A DNA stretch of 42,845 nt. Origin: Saprospiraceae bacterium (lineage in GTDB: Bacteria; Bacteroidota; Bacteroidia; Chitinophagales; Saprospiraceae). The notes beneath the pieces were generated by a model that saw nothing but the letters and a program-made list of their open reading frames with translations, did no database searches and was not told the DNA's origin. Below, piece by piece: positions 33,984 to 42,836 of the stretch. The stretch is taken from assembly GCA_021604865.1 (NCBI GenBank), contig BQJU01000063.1:1-42845 (forward strand), given 5' to 3'. The stretch's first letter is position 1, and every line of letters begins with the position of its first letter. Position numbers and translations under genes: made by a program.

Positions 33984-34217
33984 ATGAATATTTCTGAAAG
34001 AATAACACTAAATCCAAAAGTCTGCAAAGGCCGTCCTACCATTCGAAATATGCGGTTTACAGTTGCTCAAATGCTGGAATTACTAGCTGGTGGTATGAGT
34101 GTTGCTGAAATTCTAGAAGATTATCCTTATATAGAAGAAGAAGATATTCAAGCATGCTTGGCTTATGCTGCTTTGGTGGTAAATGCAAAAAGCATTATTC
34201 CAGCAAATGCAGCATAA
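33984..34217 (+). CDS. DUF433 family antitoxin
   Basis: A 77-residue DUF433 protein, the antitoxin of type II systems whose toxin is a DUF5615 PIN-like nuclease. It has the family pattern RITLNPKVCKGRPTIRNMR (6-24), then a winged-helix-like core VAQMLELLAGGMSVAEIL and YPYIEEEDIQACLAYAA. It appears intact. The stop codon is directly followed by the ATG of the toxin remnant, as in functional DUF433/DUF5615 pairs, but the toxin is reduced to 22 codons. It is therefore an orphan antitoxin, perhaps kept only as a DNA-binding repressor. Confidence 0.9.
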   Translation: MNISERITLNPKVCKGRPTIRNMRFTVAQMLELLAGGMSVAEILEDYPYIEEEDIQACLAYAALVVNAKSIIPANAA

Positions 34218-34283
34218 ATGCTTAAATTTTTAGTAGACACTCAACTCCCTCCTAAGTTGTCGAAGTACCTTACTAAAAAGGGA
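34218..34283 (+). pseudogene. N-terminal remnant of a DUF5615 PIN-like toxin
   Basis: Twenty-two codons, MLKFLVDTQLPPKLSKYLTK..., match the very start of DUF5615 toxins (first strand with the acidic residue D7, then QLPP). The usual protein is about 110-120 residues with further acidic residues; all of that is missing. The frame runs without a stop into the next gene, so a 228-residue fusion could be made from ATG 34218. Confidence 0.75.
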
Positions 34284-34904
34284 ATGTGGTTTGAAAACCT
34301 AACAGGATTCAAGGAAAAAAACCCTGAACAAGTCCGCTCAAATTTAGAAATTAGAAGCCGTACTATAAGGTCGCTGGTCAATGGCGCTGCCTATCATATC
34401 GGCAAACTGGAGGTGCCAACATTGGCAGCATTGCGAAAGCAAACTCCACACTTGGAAAGTTATCATAATAAGATAAAAGTTTCCGAAGCTGTAGGCGATA
34501 TCCAGGACTTTCATAAAGATTCTACCCATAAAGGGGCTCTCTTTCAGGCAGCCTCCCAATTCAATCTTTTGGAAATGGCAGGACCAAATGTGACGCCTGA
34601 ACAAGGGGTGGCCATTTATGAAAATGACCATACGCAAGGGCCGGCTTGTGCGATTGCCTGTGGAGCAGGAACCATATTCAGGAATTATTTTGTCCAAGTG
34701 AATGACCAGGTTGGACAATCTGCCAATAATCAAATTGATTGTTTGAAAGACATCGGTATTGCGCTTAAAAATGAGGAATTAAATCTCTGGCAAATGCAAA
34801 ATGGGTACGCATTGGCATCTATTGATGGTTTAAAAAATATCTCCCAACAAATAAAAGCCAAATCCAGGAAAGCTTATGATGATTTGAAAAGTATCACTCG
34901 GTAA
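34284..34904 (+). CDS. Conserved protein of unknown function (MWFE-type)
   Basis: A 206-residue cytoplasmic protein. I place its natural start at ATG 34284 because related proteins, as I recall them, begin MWFE(N/K)L(T/V)GF followed by PEQVRSNL; the 22 codons before it belong to a toxin remnant. Conserved-looking parts are GKLEVPTLAALR (about 41-52), ALFQAASQFNLLEM (about 91-104) and, most strikingly, GVAIYENDHTQGPACAIACGAGTIFRNYFV (about 112-141), rich in Gly, His and Cys as in a ligand or catalytic site, then NNQIDCLKDIG. I know of no assigned function. The gene ends 10 bases from the convergent permease gene. Confidence 0.7.
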   Translation: MWFENLTGFKEKNPEQVRSNLEIRSRTIRSLVNGAAYHIGKLEVPTLAALRKQTPHLESYHNKIKVSEAVGDIQDFHKDSTHKGALFQAASQFNLLEMAGPNVTPEQGVAIYENDHTQGPACAIACGAGTIFRNYFVQVNDQVGQSANNQIDCLKDIGIALKNEELNLWQMQNGYALASIDGLKNISQQIKAKSRKAYDDLKSITR

Positions 34905-34914
34905 AAATTCGGCC

Positions 34915-37530
34915 TCACTCCTGCTTCAAACTCTTCACCGGATTACCTATCGCGACCCTGAAAGATTGAAAACCCACCGTCGCCCAGGCAACCAACAAAG
35001 TAGAAATAATTGTCACCAGGAACAGGGCTACGCCCAAAGAGGTACGATAGGCAAAATCTTCCAGCCACCGTTGCATGGTCAGGTAGGCAATGGGTGCAGC
35101 AATCAAATTGGCAATCACCACCAGCCACAGGAAATTTCTGGTAATCAACATCACGACGTTGGACACAGAGGCGCCTAATACCTTACGGATGGCGATCTCC
35201 TTGGTGCGGTCTTTGATGGTCATATTGGCAATGGCAAACATGCCTATGAAGGCAATGAAAAGGGCCAGGATGGTCAAAAACAGCAGTACATTGGAAAGTT
35301 GGCTTTCTTTGGCGTAGAGTTCTGCAAAGGATTTGTCGAGGAAGAAATATTCCAATGGTGTTTGATTGGAAAAATCAGACCAGACGTTTTCAATAGCACT
35401 TAGTGTTTCCGGCACATTAGCCGTCGAAAGTTTCAGGCTTAAATAATCCTGAGGCTCTGCCCGATAAAAAAAGCAAAAGGGTTTGATGGTCGATTTGAAA
35501 TCGGTAAAATGAAAATCTTTGACGACACCAATGACCGTTCCCCGGCCTGTATCCAGGGAATCTTCCGGCTCGTATAGCGGTAAACTTTTGCCAATATCTT
35601 CATGCGTCAACTTCAATTCCTTTAGGGCTGTTTCATTGACAATAATGGTTACTCCAATAGTATCCCCCGGTCTTTCCCGGGAAAAATTTCGACCCTCGAT
35701 TAGCTCCAGGCCCATCGTTTCAATAAATTCCGGGTCAATGACCACCCAATTCATAGTAAAGGCATCCGGATAACCGAGTGAAGTGGTCCAGTTGAGGCCT
35801 CCAATGATTCCATTTGATAAACCAGCACTGGATACCTCATTAATTTTCAATAATTCTGTTTTCAGGGTTTGCTGGTTTCGAATATCTCCGACATTTTCAA
35901 TCACCATGACCTGTTCCGATGAAAACCCCTTGTCCACATTTTTTACAAACTGCAATTGTTGATATACCGCAATGGAACAGAAAATCATGAAGGTAGAAAT
36001 CGCAAATTGAATGACCAGCAGGCTTCTTCTTAAACCAGATACTGATTTGCCGGAAGGATTAAATAAGCCCTTAACGGCCATAGCGGCTTTGAACGAAGAT
36101 AGGTGGATGGCCGGGTACAATCCTGCAATAATGCCTACCAGAAGAACGACCAGACTGATGCCAAAAAATAGCTGTAGATTTTCTGGGTCCAGCAAGGATA
36201 TTTTGCGGCCTATGACATCGCCTAAGGTTTTGAAAAGGATTTCTGATAAGACACTTCCCAGCAATAATGCCGCCAGGGTAATGAGAAAAGTGCCTACCAA
36301 AAACTGTCCGACCAGTGTCCTTTTATTGGCTCCAAAAACCTTTCGCACACCGACCTCTCTAAATCTTTTAAAGGATTCGGCCACATTGAGGTTCAAATAA
36401 TTCAGGCAGGAAACGATCAAGACAAAAATGGCCAGCATGGAAAAAATGTACACATTATTCATGTCCCCATTGGCCTCGAGTTCCCATTTAAGGTTTGATT
36501 TCAAATGAATATCGGTCAATGGTTGTGAATAGATGATATTGTAAATTTCCCGTTCCTCTAAATAGCTTTCAAAAAACGGTTGCAGCTTGGGTTCCAGGGT
36601 AGCAATATCAGCTCCAGAGGCCAACTTCATATAGGTATAATAGTTGTACCATCCCCAATTTTGTTCAAGGTTTTGAAAGGGGATTCTGGCCAGAAAGTCA
36701 AACTTAAAATGGGAGGTAACCGGTACGTCTTCCAAAACTGCCGATATTTTGTATATGGTTTTTTCCTCATCAAAAAGCGTTAAGGTCTCCCCTACCACAT
36801 CTTCTTTTCCAAAATACTTTATTGCGGCTGATCGGGTGATCACCATTTGATCGGGATTATCCAGGGCAGTCTTTGTATCGCCATAGAGCACCGGGAAACT
36901 AAAAACATCAAAAAAGGTAGAATCCGTACGGATGACCCTTTCTTCGTAAAATTTTCTGTCTGGGGAAGTGCCTAATAAAAATTTACCACCCCAATTGGGG
37001 AAAAGACGTACCGAAGCCGCTACTTCCGGAAAGTCCTTTGTAAGGGCAGGAGCTAAGGCTGGAGGGGTAGTCGCATCCGGCAACCTACGTCTTTCTGAAT
37101 CTACAAAATCAATGGCTACCCGATAGATTCGGTCTGCATCCTGGTGGAATTTGTCGTAACTCAACTCTCCTTTTAGGTAGACGAAAATGAAAATAAAACA
37201 GGCGACCCCGAGCCCCAGGCTCAATAAATGCATGAAGGTATTTGCTTTGTGTTTCAGGGCATTGCGCCAGGCAAATTTGAAATAACTTTTGTACATAATC
37301 GCGGCATTTAAGTTTTGGCGGCCTCGTTTTATCGCAAAAGGCCTCAGAAAGTGGAGTACATGATACCAATAGAGCAGGTCTGCCTTTCGGCGACTATTTT
37401 CCTCCCTGGCGATAAGGTAATATTCGTACAAATCACCCTGCACCTCTTCCAGCAGCTCATCGCGGCAAAACCAGCTCAAAAACCGATCTGCGTACTTTGG
37501 CGGGGTAATATCTTTATTTTGCTCCTTCAT
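34915..37530 (-). CDS. FtsX/MacB-type ABC transporter permease with N-terminal prefix domain
   Basis: An 871-residue inner-membrane permease. Residues 1-75 form the 'permease prefix' domain (PPKYADRFLSWFCRDELLEEVQGDLYEYY) seen in Bacteroidota permeases next to PadR regulators. After the first membrane helix (about 98-117) there is a MacB-like periplasmic core (YDKFHQDADRIYRV...), an FtsX triple-helix block near 365-485 (VGVRKVFGANKRTLVGQFL), a second periplasmic part, and a final FtsX block near 745-865 (TKEIAIRKVLGASVSNVVMLI). MacB-like systems use mechanical force to drive export of peptides, antibiotics or lipoproteins. No ATPase gene is adjacent, so the partner must be elsewhere. The PadR gene lies 36 bases upstream, in an operon with it. 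Confidence 0.93.
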   Translation of the reverse strand: MKEQNKDITPPKYADRFLSWFCRDELLEEVQGDLYEYYLIAREENSRRKADLLYWYHVLHFLRPFAIKRGRQNLNAAIMYKSYFKFAWRNALKHKANTFMHLLSLGLGVACFIFIFVYLKGELSYDKFHQDADRIYRVAIDFVDSERRRLPDATTPPALAPALTKDFPEVAASVRLFPNWGGKFLLGTSPDRKFYEERVIRTDSTFFDVFSFPVLYGDTKTALDNPDQMVITRSAAIKYFGKEDVVGETLTLFDEEKTIYKISAVLEDVPVTSHFKFDFLARIPFQNLEQNWGWYNYYTYMKLASGADIATLEPKLQPFFESYLEEREIYNIIYSQPLTDIHLKSNLKWELEANGDMNNVYIFSMLAIFVLIVSCLNYLNLNVAESFKRFREVGVRKVFGANKRTLVGQFLVGTFLITLAALLLGSVLSEILFKTLGDVIGRKISLLDPENLQLFFGISLVVLLVGIIAGLYPAIHLSSFKAAMAVKGLFNPSGKSVSGLRRSLLVIQFAISTFMIFCSIAVYQQLQFVKNVDKGFSSEQVMVIENVGDIRNQQTLKTELLKINEVSSAGLSNGIIGGLNWTTSLGYPDAFTMNWVVIDPEFIETMGLELIEGRNFSRERPGDTIGVTIIVNETALKELKLTHEDIGKSLPLYEPEDSLDTGRGTVIGVVKDFHFTDFKSTIKPFCFFYRAEPQDYLSLKLSTANVPETLSAIENVWSDFSNQTPLEYFFLDKSFAELYAKESQLSNVLLFLTILALFIAFIGMFAIANMTIKDRTKEIAIRKVLGASVSNVVMLITRNFLWLVVIANLIAAPIAYLTMQRWLEDFAYRTSLGVALFLVTIISTLLVAWATVGFQSFRVAIGNPVKSLKQE

Positions 37531-37566
37531 AGTTTAATCTACTAAGTGCATGTTTGCTTATCCAGT

Positions 37567-37896
37567 TTAGGTTTTCCATACCAAATCCGGAATTTGATCC
37601 CATAGTGAATTTCTGAGTTCGTGGTTTTTCGTCAGGGCCCGCTGGCCCGCAGCTGTAATGCTGAAAAGACGTTTTCTTCGGCCACCACGCTCGTGAGTGG
37701 CTTCGGCCAGTTTTGATTCTAGGAAGCCTTTATCCTCCAAACGGTTTAATCCCGAATGAACTGCCCCAATGGCCACTTTTCTGCCGGTTTGATCTATGAT
37801 TTCCTGCCGGATACTTAGCCCATAAGCATTGGGAAATAGTACGCCCACAATAAGGAGGATCAACTCTTCAAATTCTCCAAGATTAGTGCCTTTCAT
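37567..37896 (-). CDS. PadR family transcriptional regulator
   Basis: A 109-residue winged-helix regulator. I use ATG 37896 rather than the TTG three codons upstream because members usually begin MKGTxLGEFEELIL, as here. The DNA-binding part includes GLSIRQEIIDQTGRKVAIGAVHSGLNRLEDKGFLES, and the wing is ERGGRRKRLFSITAAGQRAL. The small helical C-terminus used for dimerisation is short. This PadR type sits in front of FtsX-like permeases with a prefix domain in many Bacteroidota and presumably represses that operon until an envelope stress or drug binds; the signal is not known. Confidence 0.92.
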   Translation of the reverse strand: MKGTNLGEFEELILLIVGVLFPNAYGLSIRQEIIDQTGRKVAIGAVHSGLNRLEDKGFLESKLAEATHERGGRRKRLFSITAAGQRALTKNHELRNSLWDQIPDLVWKT

Positions 37897-37982
37897 GCGG
37901 TCCAATTTTCGTAAATGTAGAATAAAGATAATCCAAAATCTACAAATATGAAATTTGGAGGAAGAAAAATTAGTGAAATGAC

Positions 37983-38822
37983 TTACGTATTAGCAGGTGG
38001 CAGTTTGGTTGTGCTTGGGGAAGCGAGGATGGAACGCATTTGAGTAATAGCGGCTTCGTTAAGTCTGATGACCCGTTCATCCTGCCCCAGTTTCTGCCTG
38101 ATGAGTTCGGCATTGATGGCTTCAAGATTGGCAAGCACAAGCAATTGTTCCGTAGTAGCCTGATCTCGAATATTCCCTTTTTCATTGGGGTTTTGTACCC
38201 GCCATTCTTTTGCTGTAAGGCCAAATGGAGCCAGGTTCAAAATGTCAGCTTCACCGGCATAGATTACCCCACTTGTTTTGTTTTGGCTTAGCCGGGGCGG
38301 AATCAGGGTTTCTTTAATCGCATCGGTGTGGACGGAATAGTTGATTTTGGTTAAGAGGCGTTTCAGGCTCCAATCGAGTGCATCATTTCTTTCCTGTGAT
38401 TCCAGCTTTTTTAATCTTTGAAATTCCTTGGCAATATAAACTTGAAAGGTAGGCGATAGCCAAAGTGCAAAATTAAAAGCAATATCTGGATGAGCATAGG
38501 TTCCACCATATCTTCCTGCTCTAGCCTTTATACCAATTGCGTCGGTAGCCTGCGTCCATTTTTTTATTGATAGTTTAAAGCGATTAAGCCCTGTTTGTGC
38601 AAATATTCCGTCGAATTCGACGGAATTAAAATCAGGGTTATGTACGATTTCCTAAACACCTAGAAATTCAACAGTATTACGGTTGCGCATCCAATTTTCA
38701 ATATGAGAACCACCGTCTTCAAAAGCTGCGTCAATATCTGTTAACGATAGATAATCACTATCACTAGAAATCAATGTTATTTTCTTACCCTGAACGAGTA
38801 TATCTTTTTTCTTTCGAGCCAC
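37983..38822 (-). pseudogene. KilA-N domain gene interrupted by an amber codon
   Basis: A KilA-N domain protein (DNA-binding domain of phage and bacterial regulators) would be 279 residues from GTG 38822 (VARKKKDILVQGKKITLIS). A single TAG at 38652-38654 falls after RNTVEFLGV, where family members have tryptophan (FLGIWE), so a TGG to TAG change is the simplest origin. All downstream sequence stays in frame and well conserved: NPDFNSVEFDGI, GLNRFKLSIKKW, ARAGRYGGTYAHPDIAFNFALW, FQVYIAKEFQRLK and, at the C-terminus, KGNIRDQATTEQLLVLANLEAINAELI. It may be a very young pseudogene, a sequencing error, or a gene that tolerates suppression. A TATATTCG -7-like box precedes it. Confidence 0.85.
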
Positions 38823-38986
38823 AATGCGAATATACGTAAAAGTCTTGTTATTTGCAATGTTTTTTTTAAAAATCCCCGGCCAATAAAAAAAGCCTGCCAA
38901 ATACTCAAGTGCCCCTGCAATTTAGGCCGCTACCATAACATATTTGTTCTGCGGTTAAATTATCGTAGCATAAAATCTAATGTAAC

Positions 38987-40108
38987 ATGGACACAATCAT
39001 TCAGCCAAAAACAGATTGGAAAACACTAGCCCATCGTTTGGGAAAAGATTTTGCCAAACGGGCCGCCGAATCTGATTTGAAAGGCACCTTTGTAAATAAA
39101 AATTATCAACAGCTAAAAAAACATCAGCTGTTTTCCGCTATGATTCCTGAAGAATTAGGAGGCGGTGGAATGTCTCATACTGAAATGTGTCATTTTATAA
39201 AAGTGATCGCTCAATATTGTGGTTCCACGGCGCTGGCTTTTTCCATGCACCAACACCTGATTGCCGCCACAGCATGGAAATACAAACATAAAGGCGAAGG
39301 AGAGGCGATGCTAAGAAAGGTCGTTGATCAGCAATTGGTTTTGATCAGTACCGGTGCCAGAGACTGGCTAGCCTCTAATGGAGAACTCACCAAAACAGAA
39401 GGTGGCTATTTATTCACCGCCAAGAAGGCTTTTGCCAGTCAGTCTGTTGCAGGTGATGTAGCGGTGACCAGTGGGCCATACCTTAATGAAAACAAAACAT
39501 GGCAAGTCCTTCACTTCTCGGTTCCAATGAAAGAAAAGGGAGTAGCCGTGATCAATGACTGGGATGTGCTCGGCATGCGTGCGACCGGTAGTGCCACCAT
39601 ACAGTTTGATCAGGTATTTGTGCCGGATAGTGCTGTTGCTCTGGCCAGACCGAGAGATGGCTTCCATCCTGTTTGGGACATCGTACTGACTGTCGCCATG
39701 CCGTTAATTATGTCGGCCTACGTCGGTATTGCAGAGCGGGCATTTGACATAGCGGTTACGATTGGTCGCAAATATGCTCGTCAGCAAAACCATTTGCCTT
39801 ATATCATCGGCCAATTGAACAATACCCTAATCAGCGCCAAATCCCAGTGGAAGGCCATGTATGCCCTGACCAGCAATCTTGACTTCCAACCAAATGAAAG
39901 CACCACGATGGATATTCTAAGTTATAAAACCAATGTAGCCGATGCCACTATTGCTACTGTCTCGGGCGCTATGGAAGCGATTGGTGGACAGGGTTTTTAC
40001 CGAAAGAATGAATTGGAAAGGTTATTCCGGGATGTGCAGGCGGCGGCATTCCATCCCTTGCCGAAGTGGGAGCAGTATGCGTTTACGGGAAGTCGGATTT
40101 TGGTGTAG
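38987..40108 (+). CDS. Acyl-CoA dehydrogenase family flavoprotein
   Basis: A 373-residue cytoplasmic flavoprotein of the acyl-CoA dehydrogenase fold. It shows the helical N-terminal domain (FSAMIPEELGGGGMSHTEMCH, about 49-69), the middle beta domain (GVAVINDWDVLGMRATGSATIQFDQVFVPD, about 185-214) and the C-terminal helical domain with AYVGIAERAFDIAV and GAMEAIGGQGFYRKNELERLFRDVQAA. I do not see the usual catalytic glutamate of straight-chain acyl-CoA dehydrogenases (YEGT-type loop); instead there is AAAFHPLPKWEQYAFTG near the end, as in the flavin monooxygenase-like branch (DszC-type) and related enzymes. It could thus be a dehydrogenase of unusual substrate or an FMN/FAD-dependent hydroxylase. 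It stands alone. Confidence 0.85.
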   Translation: MDTIIQPKTDWKTLAHRLGKDFAKRAAESDLKGTFVNKNYQQLKKHQLFSAMIPEELGGGGMSHTEMCHFIKVIAQYCGSTALAFSMHQHLIAATAWKYKHKGEGEAMLRKVVDQQLVLISTGARDWLASNGELTKTEGGYLFTAKKAFASQSVAGDVAVTSGPYLNENKTWQVLHFSVPMKEKGVAVINDWDVLGMRATGSATIQFDQVFVPDSAVALARPRDGFHPVWDIVLTVAMPLIMSAYVGIAERAFDIAVTIGRKYARQQNHLPYIIGQLNNTLISAKSQWKAMYALTSNLDFQPNESTTMDILSYKTNVADATIATVSGAMEAIGGQGFYRKNELERLFRDVQAAAFHPLPKWEQYAFTGSRILV

Positions 40109-40132
40109 CAATTTGGAAGTGAGGAGGGGCAA

Positions 40133-41446
40133 CTATCTCGGAACATAAACTGTAAAAACGGATCCCTGTCCAATCTCACTTTCAATCGTTATCTTTCCTT
40201 TGATATGTTGGATGAGTGCAAAACAAATCTTTAAGCCGATCCCGTGTCCTTTTTCATGGTGGGTACCCTGGACTGAAATAATTTCCTCGCTCTGTATCTT
40301 TTCGATCATTATAGGTCCGATGCCAACGCCATGATCAACTATTGCAATGGTATCGAAGGTTGAATCCCGCGAAGTTCTAATCTCTATTTTGTCATTTGTT
40401 TTTGAAAACTTGATGGCATTATTAAGGATATTAAAAAGAATGATTCTAAGTATATTTCTATCTGTTGCCAAGGCATGCTCCTTTTCAGTTGAAATTTGAA
40501 TGGTTACTTTCTTGAACTGGATCTGAGCATGCAAACTCTCCTTGATTTCCTCCAAAAGGGAAGGCAGCAAAAACATTCTTTTTTCGGAAATAATATCACC
40601 CCGTTGAGAGGTAACCCAATTGAGCAGATTTGATATAGTATAATAAAGTTTAGTCCCGGCTATTTCAAAACCGTATGCCATTTTTTCAAGTCGTTCAGGC
40701 TGCTCGTTTTTAATAAGGAAGGCGATGTTTTTAGTCAGATTATTAAAAGTGGCGGCAGGTCCTTTTAAATCATGTGCGATAATAGCCAATAGGTTGTTTT
40801 GAGATTCATTTTGTTTGACCATCTTTGTCAATTCCTTATTTTTATCATTCAATTCCCTATTGATGACTTTTTGTTTGTCATATAAATTCTTTATGGCACT
40901 TACCTGACTTAAAACCAGAATGCCAACACCGATGGTCGGTAGAATTAAAATCAACAAGCCATCCATCAATGGAATATCTTTTTCGATAATACTACCATAA
41001 TATCGATTGTAGTAGATTTCACTTACCTGTATAATAAAGATGTATACACAAAGTGAAATTTTCAACCACAGTTCTTCAATGGATAATAATATGATGACAA
41101 TAAAGGCAAAATAGGCATAGCTAATGTTTAAATCCTCTCCGTAAAATATGGAAAGGATAAATAACAGGGACGGGTATAAACCCGAAAAAAGCAGTGCTGC
41201 TAAAAAATACCAGCCATAATGCATGAATACAAAGATAAAAAGGGTCAATAAAACCCCGAACAATGTATAAATGAGGGTTTCATTTTTTTCAATAATATCT
41301 GAGACAAGCATGATGAGGGTAGCTACCAGTATTGCCGCCAGGCTCTGGTTAAAAGCTCTAAATTTCAACTGGTCATAAAAGTCCAAATCTTCCGTTATCC
41401 CGATATTCGATATCCAGTTGATTGTTTTAGATAATTGTTTCTTCAC
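40133..41446 (-). CDS. Sensor histidine kinase
   Basis: A 437-residue membrane sensor kinase. Residues 31-185 form about six or seven membrane helices with short loops, followed by a coiled linker (LYDKQKVINRELNDKNKEL). The phosphoacceptor region is AIIAHDLKGPAATFNNL, with His225. The ATP-binding domain has the N box FNILNNAIKFSK (338-349), G1 DHGVGIG (371-377) and G2 KGHGIGLKI (399-407). It belongs to the orphan Bacteroidota type; no response regulator is in the window. With its transmembrane sensor it may detect a membrane or hydrophobic signal, but the input is unknown. Confidence 0.92.
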   Translation of the reverse strand: MKKQLSKTINWISNIGITEDLDFYDQLKFRAFNQSLAAILVATLIMLVSDIIEKNETLIYTLFGVLLTLFIFVFMHYGWYFLAALLFSGLYPSLLFILSIFYGEDLNISYAYFAFIVIILLSIEELWLKISLCVYIFIIQVSEIYYNRYYGSIIEKDIPLMDGLLILILPTIGVGILVLSQVSAIKNLYDKQKVINRELNDKNKELTKMVKQNESQNNLLAIIAHDLKGPAATFNNLTKNIAFLIKNEQPERLEKMAYGFEIAGTKLYYTISNLLNWVTSQRGDIISEKRMFLLPSLLEEIKESLHAQIQFKKVTIQISTEKEHALATDRNILRIILFNILNNAIKFSKTNDKIEIRTSRDSTFDTIAIVDHGVGIGPIMIEKIQSEEIISVQGTHHEKGHGIGLKICFALIQHIKGKITIESEIGQGSVFTVYVPR

Positions 41447-41759
41447 AATTCTGTGTTTTCAGTTTTTTACAAAAGAGCTGTTGGGAGGTCGGCATTATCC
41501 ATGCGTCTGGGCCCAGAGCTACAACGACAGTGCAAGGCCACAGCATCCTGATGATGATCCTCGACAAGTCTCCAAAGTCGCTCTAATCAATCGTTTAGGG
41601 CATCTTTTGTGTTATCGTTAGCGGTGGTTGTTGGGTTAAATTACTTAGGTTAGATTTTTTTCAGACATAAAACTGTTGATATTTCTAACCAAAACGAAAT
41701 GAAACCAATAATTTTATCCAATTTCCTGTAATTAAATTTTTTGAAAGTGCCTGTTTGCG
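41447..41759. other. Intergenic gap between divergent genes
   Basis: A 313-base gap between the histidine kinase and the GH18-like gene. The middle (about 41480-41640) is less AT-rich than its flanks, yet no frame gives a recognisable protein. AAGTGCCTGTTTG at 41745-41757 equals the left end of the composite repeat at 28557. No RNA gene was recognised. Confidence 0.4.
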
Positions 41760-41777
41760 ATGCATAAAAATAGAAAA

Positions 41778-42836
41778 ATGATGAAGCAAAAAATAAATCT
41801 ATTTGTCCTTTTATTGTGTGGAGCTTTTGCCGCCCATACCCAAACAAAATCCGAGAACCTTTTCTACATGGTTGACACCCCCGAATCCTTTGAAAGCTTC
41901 AAAACCAATGTGGGGCAAATTTCCATAGTATGTCCTCAGACCTTCCTGGTCAGCAAGGAAGGTGTCCTGACTGGTATGATGGATAAACGGGTACTGGAAA
42001 TAGCCAAAGCCAATCAGGTAAAAGTGATGCCTTTAATCGTAAACAAGGGTTTTGATCAACAATTGTTGCATGACATCGTATCCAATCCAGAATCGCGAAA
42101 ACGCTCCATAGACATGATGCTGGAATATGCCGAGCGTTATGGTCTGGACGGCTGGCAGTTCGATCTGGAGGGGTTGCATATTTCCGACCGGGATGATTTT
42201 ACACTTTACTTCAAAGAAACTGCGGAGGCTTTCCACAAAGTGGGCCTGCAATTGTCGGCAGCATTGGTGCATATCTTTGAAAATGTGGGCGGCCCCTCGG
42301 CATATCAGCTGTTTTTGTACGAAAACTGGCGGGCCGGGTACGCTATCAAAGAACTATCCGAAATTGGAGATTTTATCTCCATCATGACCTATGATCAGCA
42401 CACCCGCCGTACCCCTCCCGGTCCTGTGGCCGGCAAGGAATGGGTCGAGGCAGTTGTCAAATACTTACTCGCTGAAGGGATCTCCCCCGACAAGATATCT
42501 ATGGGTATCCCCAGCTATTCCGTACACTGGTTTGCCGATTATACTGAGGAAAGAGGTGGTTTCAGCAATGGCCGCCAAATCAGCTACGACAAGGTACAGC
42601 ATTTGCTGGGCAAAAATGAAGTCACACCGCTCTGGCACGAAAAAGCCGGTTGCCACTACGTCTTTTGGGATAATGGTGGGGTGTTTGAATATGTGTTTAT
42701 TGAAAATGGAGAATCTCTGAAGCCCAAATTGGATATTTTGAAAAAGTATAAGCTGCGGGGCATCTCGGTGTGGAGGTTGGGCGCGGAGGCTCCAGAATTT
42801 TGGGAAGTGCTGGCGGGGGAGGTGGTGAAACGGTGA
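41778..42836 (+). CDS. Secreted glycoside hydrolase family 18-like protein
   Basis: About 352 residues from ATG 41778 (an ATG at 41760 in the same frame is also possible; the signal peptide MMKQKINLFVLLLCGAFAAHTQ favours the later one). The protein is a GH18 TIM barrel of the chitobiase/spore-peptidoglycan hydrolase type. The catalytic strand reads YGLDGWQFDLEG, matching DGxxxDxE with the acid glutamate and its partner aspartate, although the first aspartate of the usual DxDxE is glutamine. Other barrel strands are ISIMTYDQHT, KISMGIPSYSVHWF and KLRGISVWRLGAEAPEFWE. It probably cleaves chitin oligomers or glycan in the periplasm or outside. No T9SS sorting domain is present. Confidence 0.88.
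   Translation: MMKQKINLFVLLLCGAFAAHTQTKSENLFYMVDTPESFESFKTNVGQISIVCPQTFLVSKEGVLTGMMDKRVLEIAKANQVKVMPLIVNKGFDQQLLHDIVSNPESRKRSIDMMLEYAERYGLDGWQFDLEGLHISDRDDFTLYFKETAEAFHKVGLQLSAALVHIFENVGGPSAYQLFLYENWRAGYAIKELSEIGDFISIMTYDQHTRRTPPGPVAGKEWVEAVVKYLLAEGISPDKISMGIPSYSVHWFADYTEERGGFSNGRQISYDKVQHLLGKNEVTPLWHEKAGCHYVFWDNGGVFEYVFIENGESLKPKLDILKKYKLRGISVWRLGAEAPEFWEVLAGEVVKR

Noticed and set aside
33984-34283. Functional DUF433/DUF5615 toxin-antitoxin pair
   Set aside because: The toxin retains only 22 codons and lacks the rest of its catalytic residues.
41447-41759. Integron-like attC or RNA gene in the gap
   Set aside because: A GTTATCGTTAGCGG-like stretch caught the eye, but I could not find the paired inverse sequence or an RNA fold to support it.
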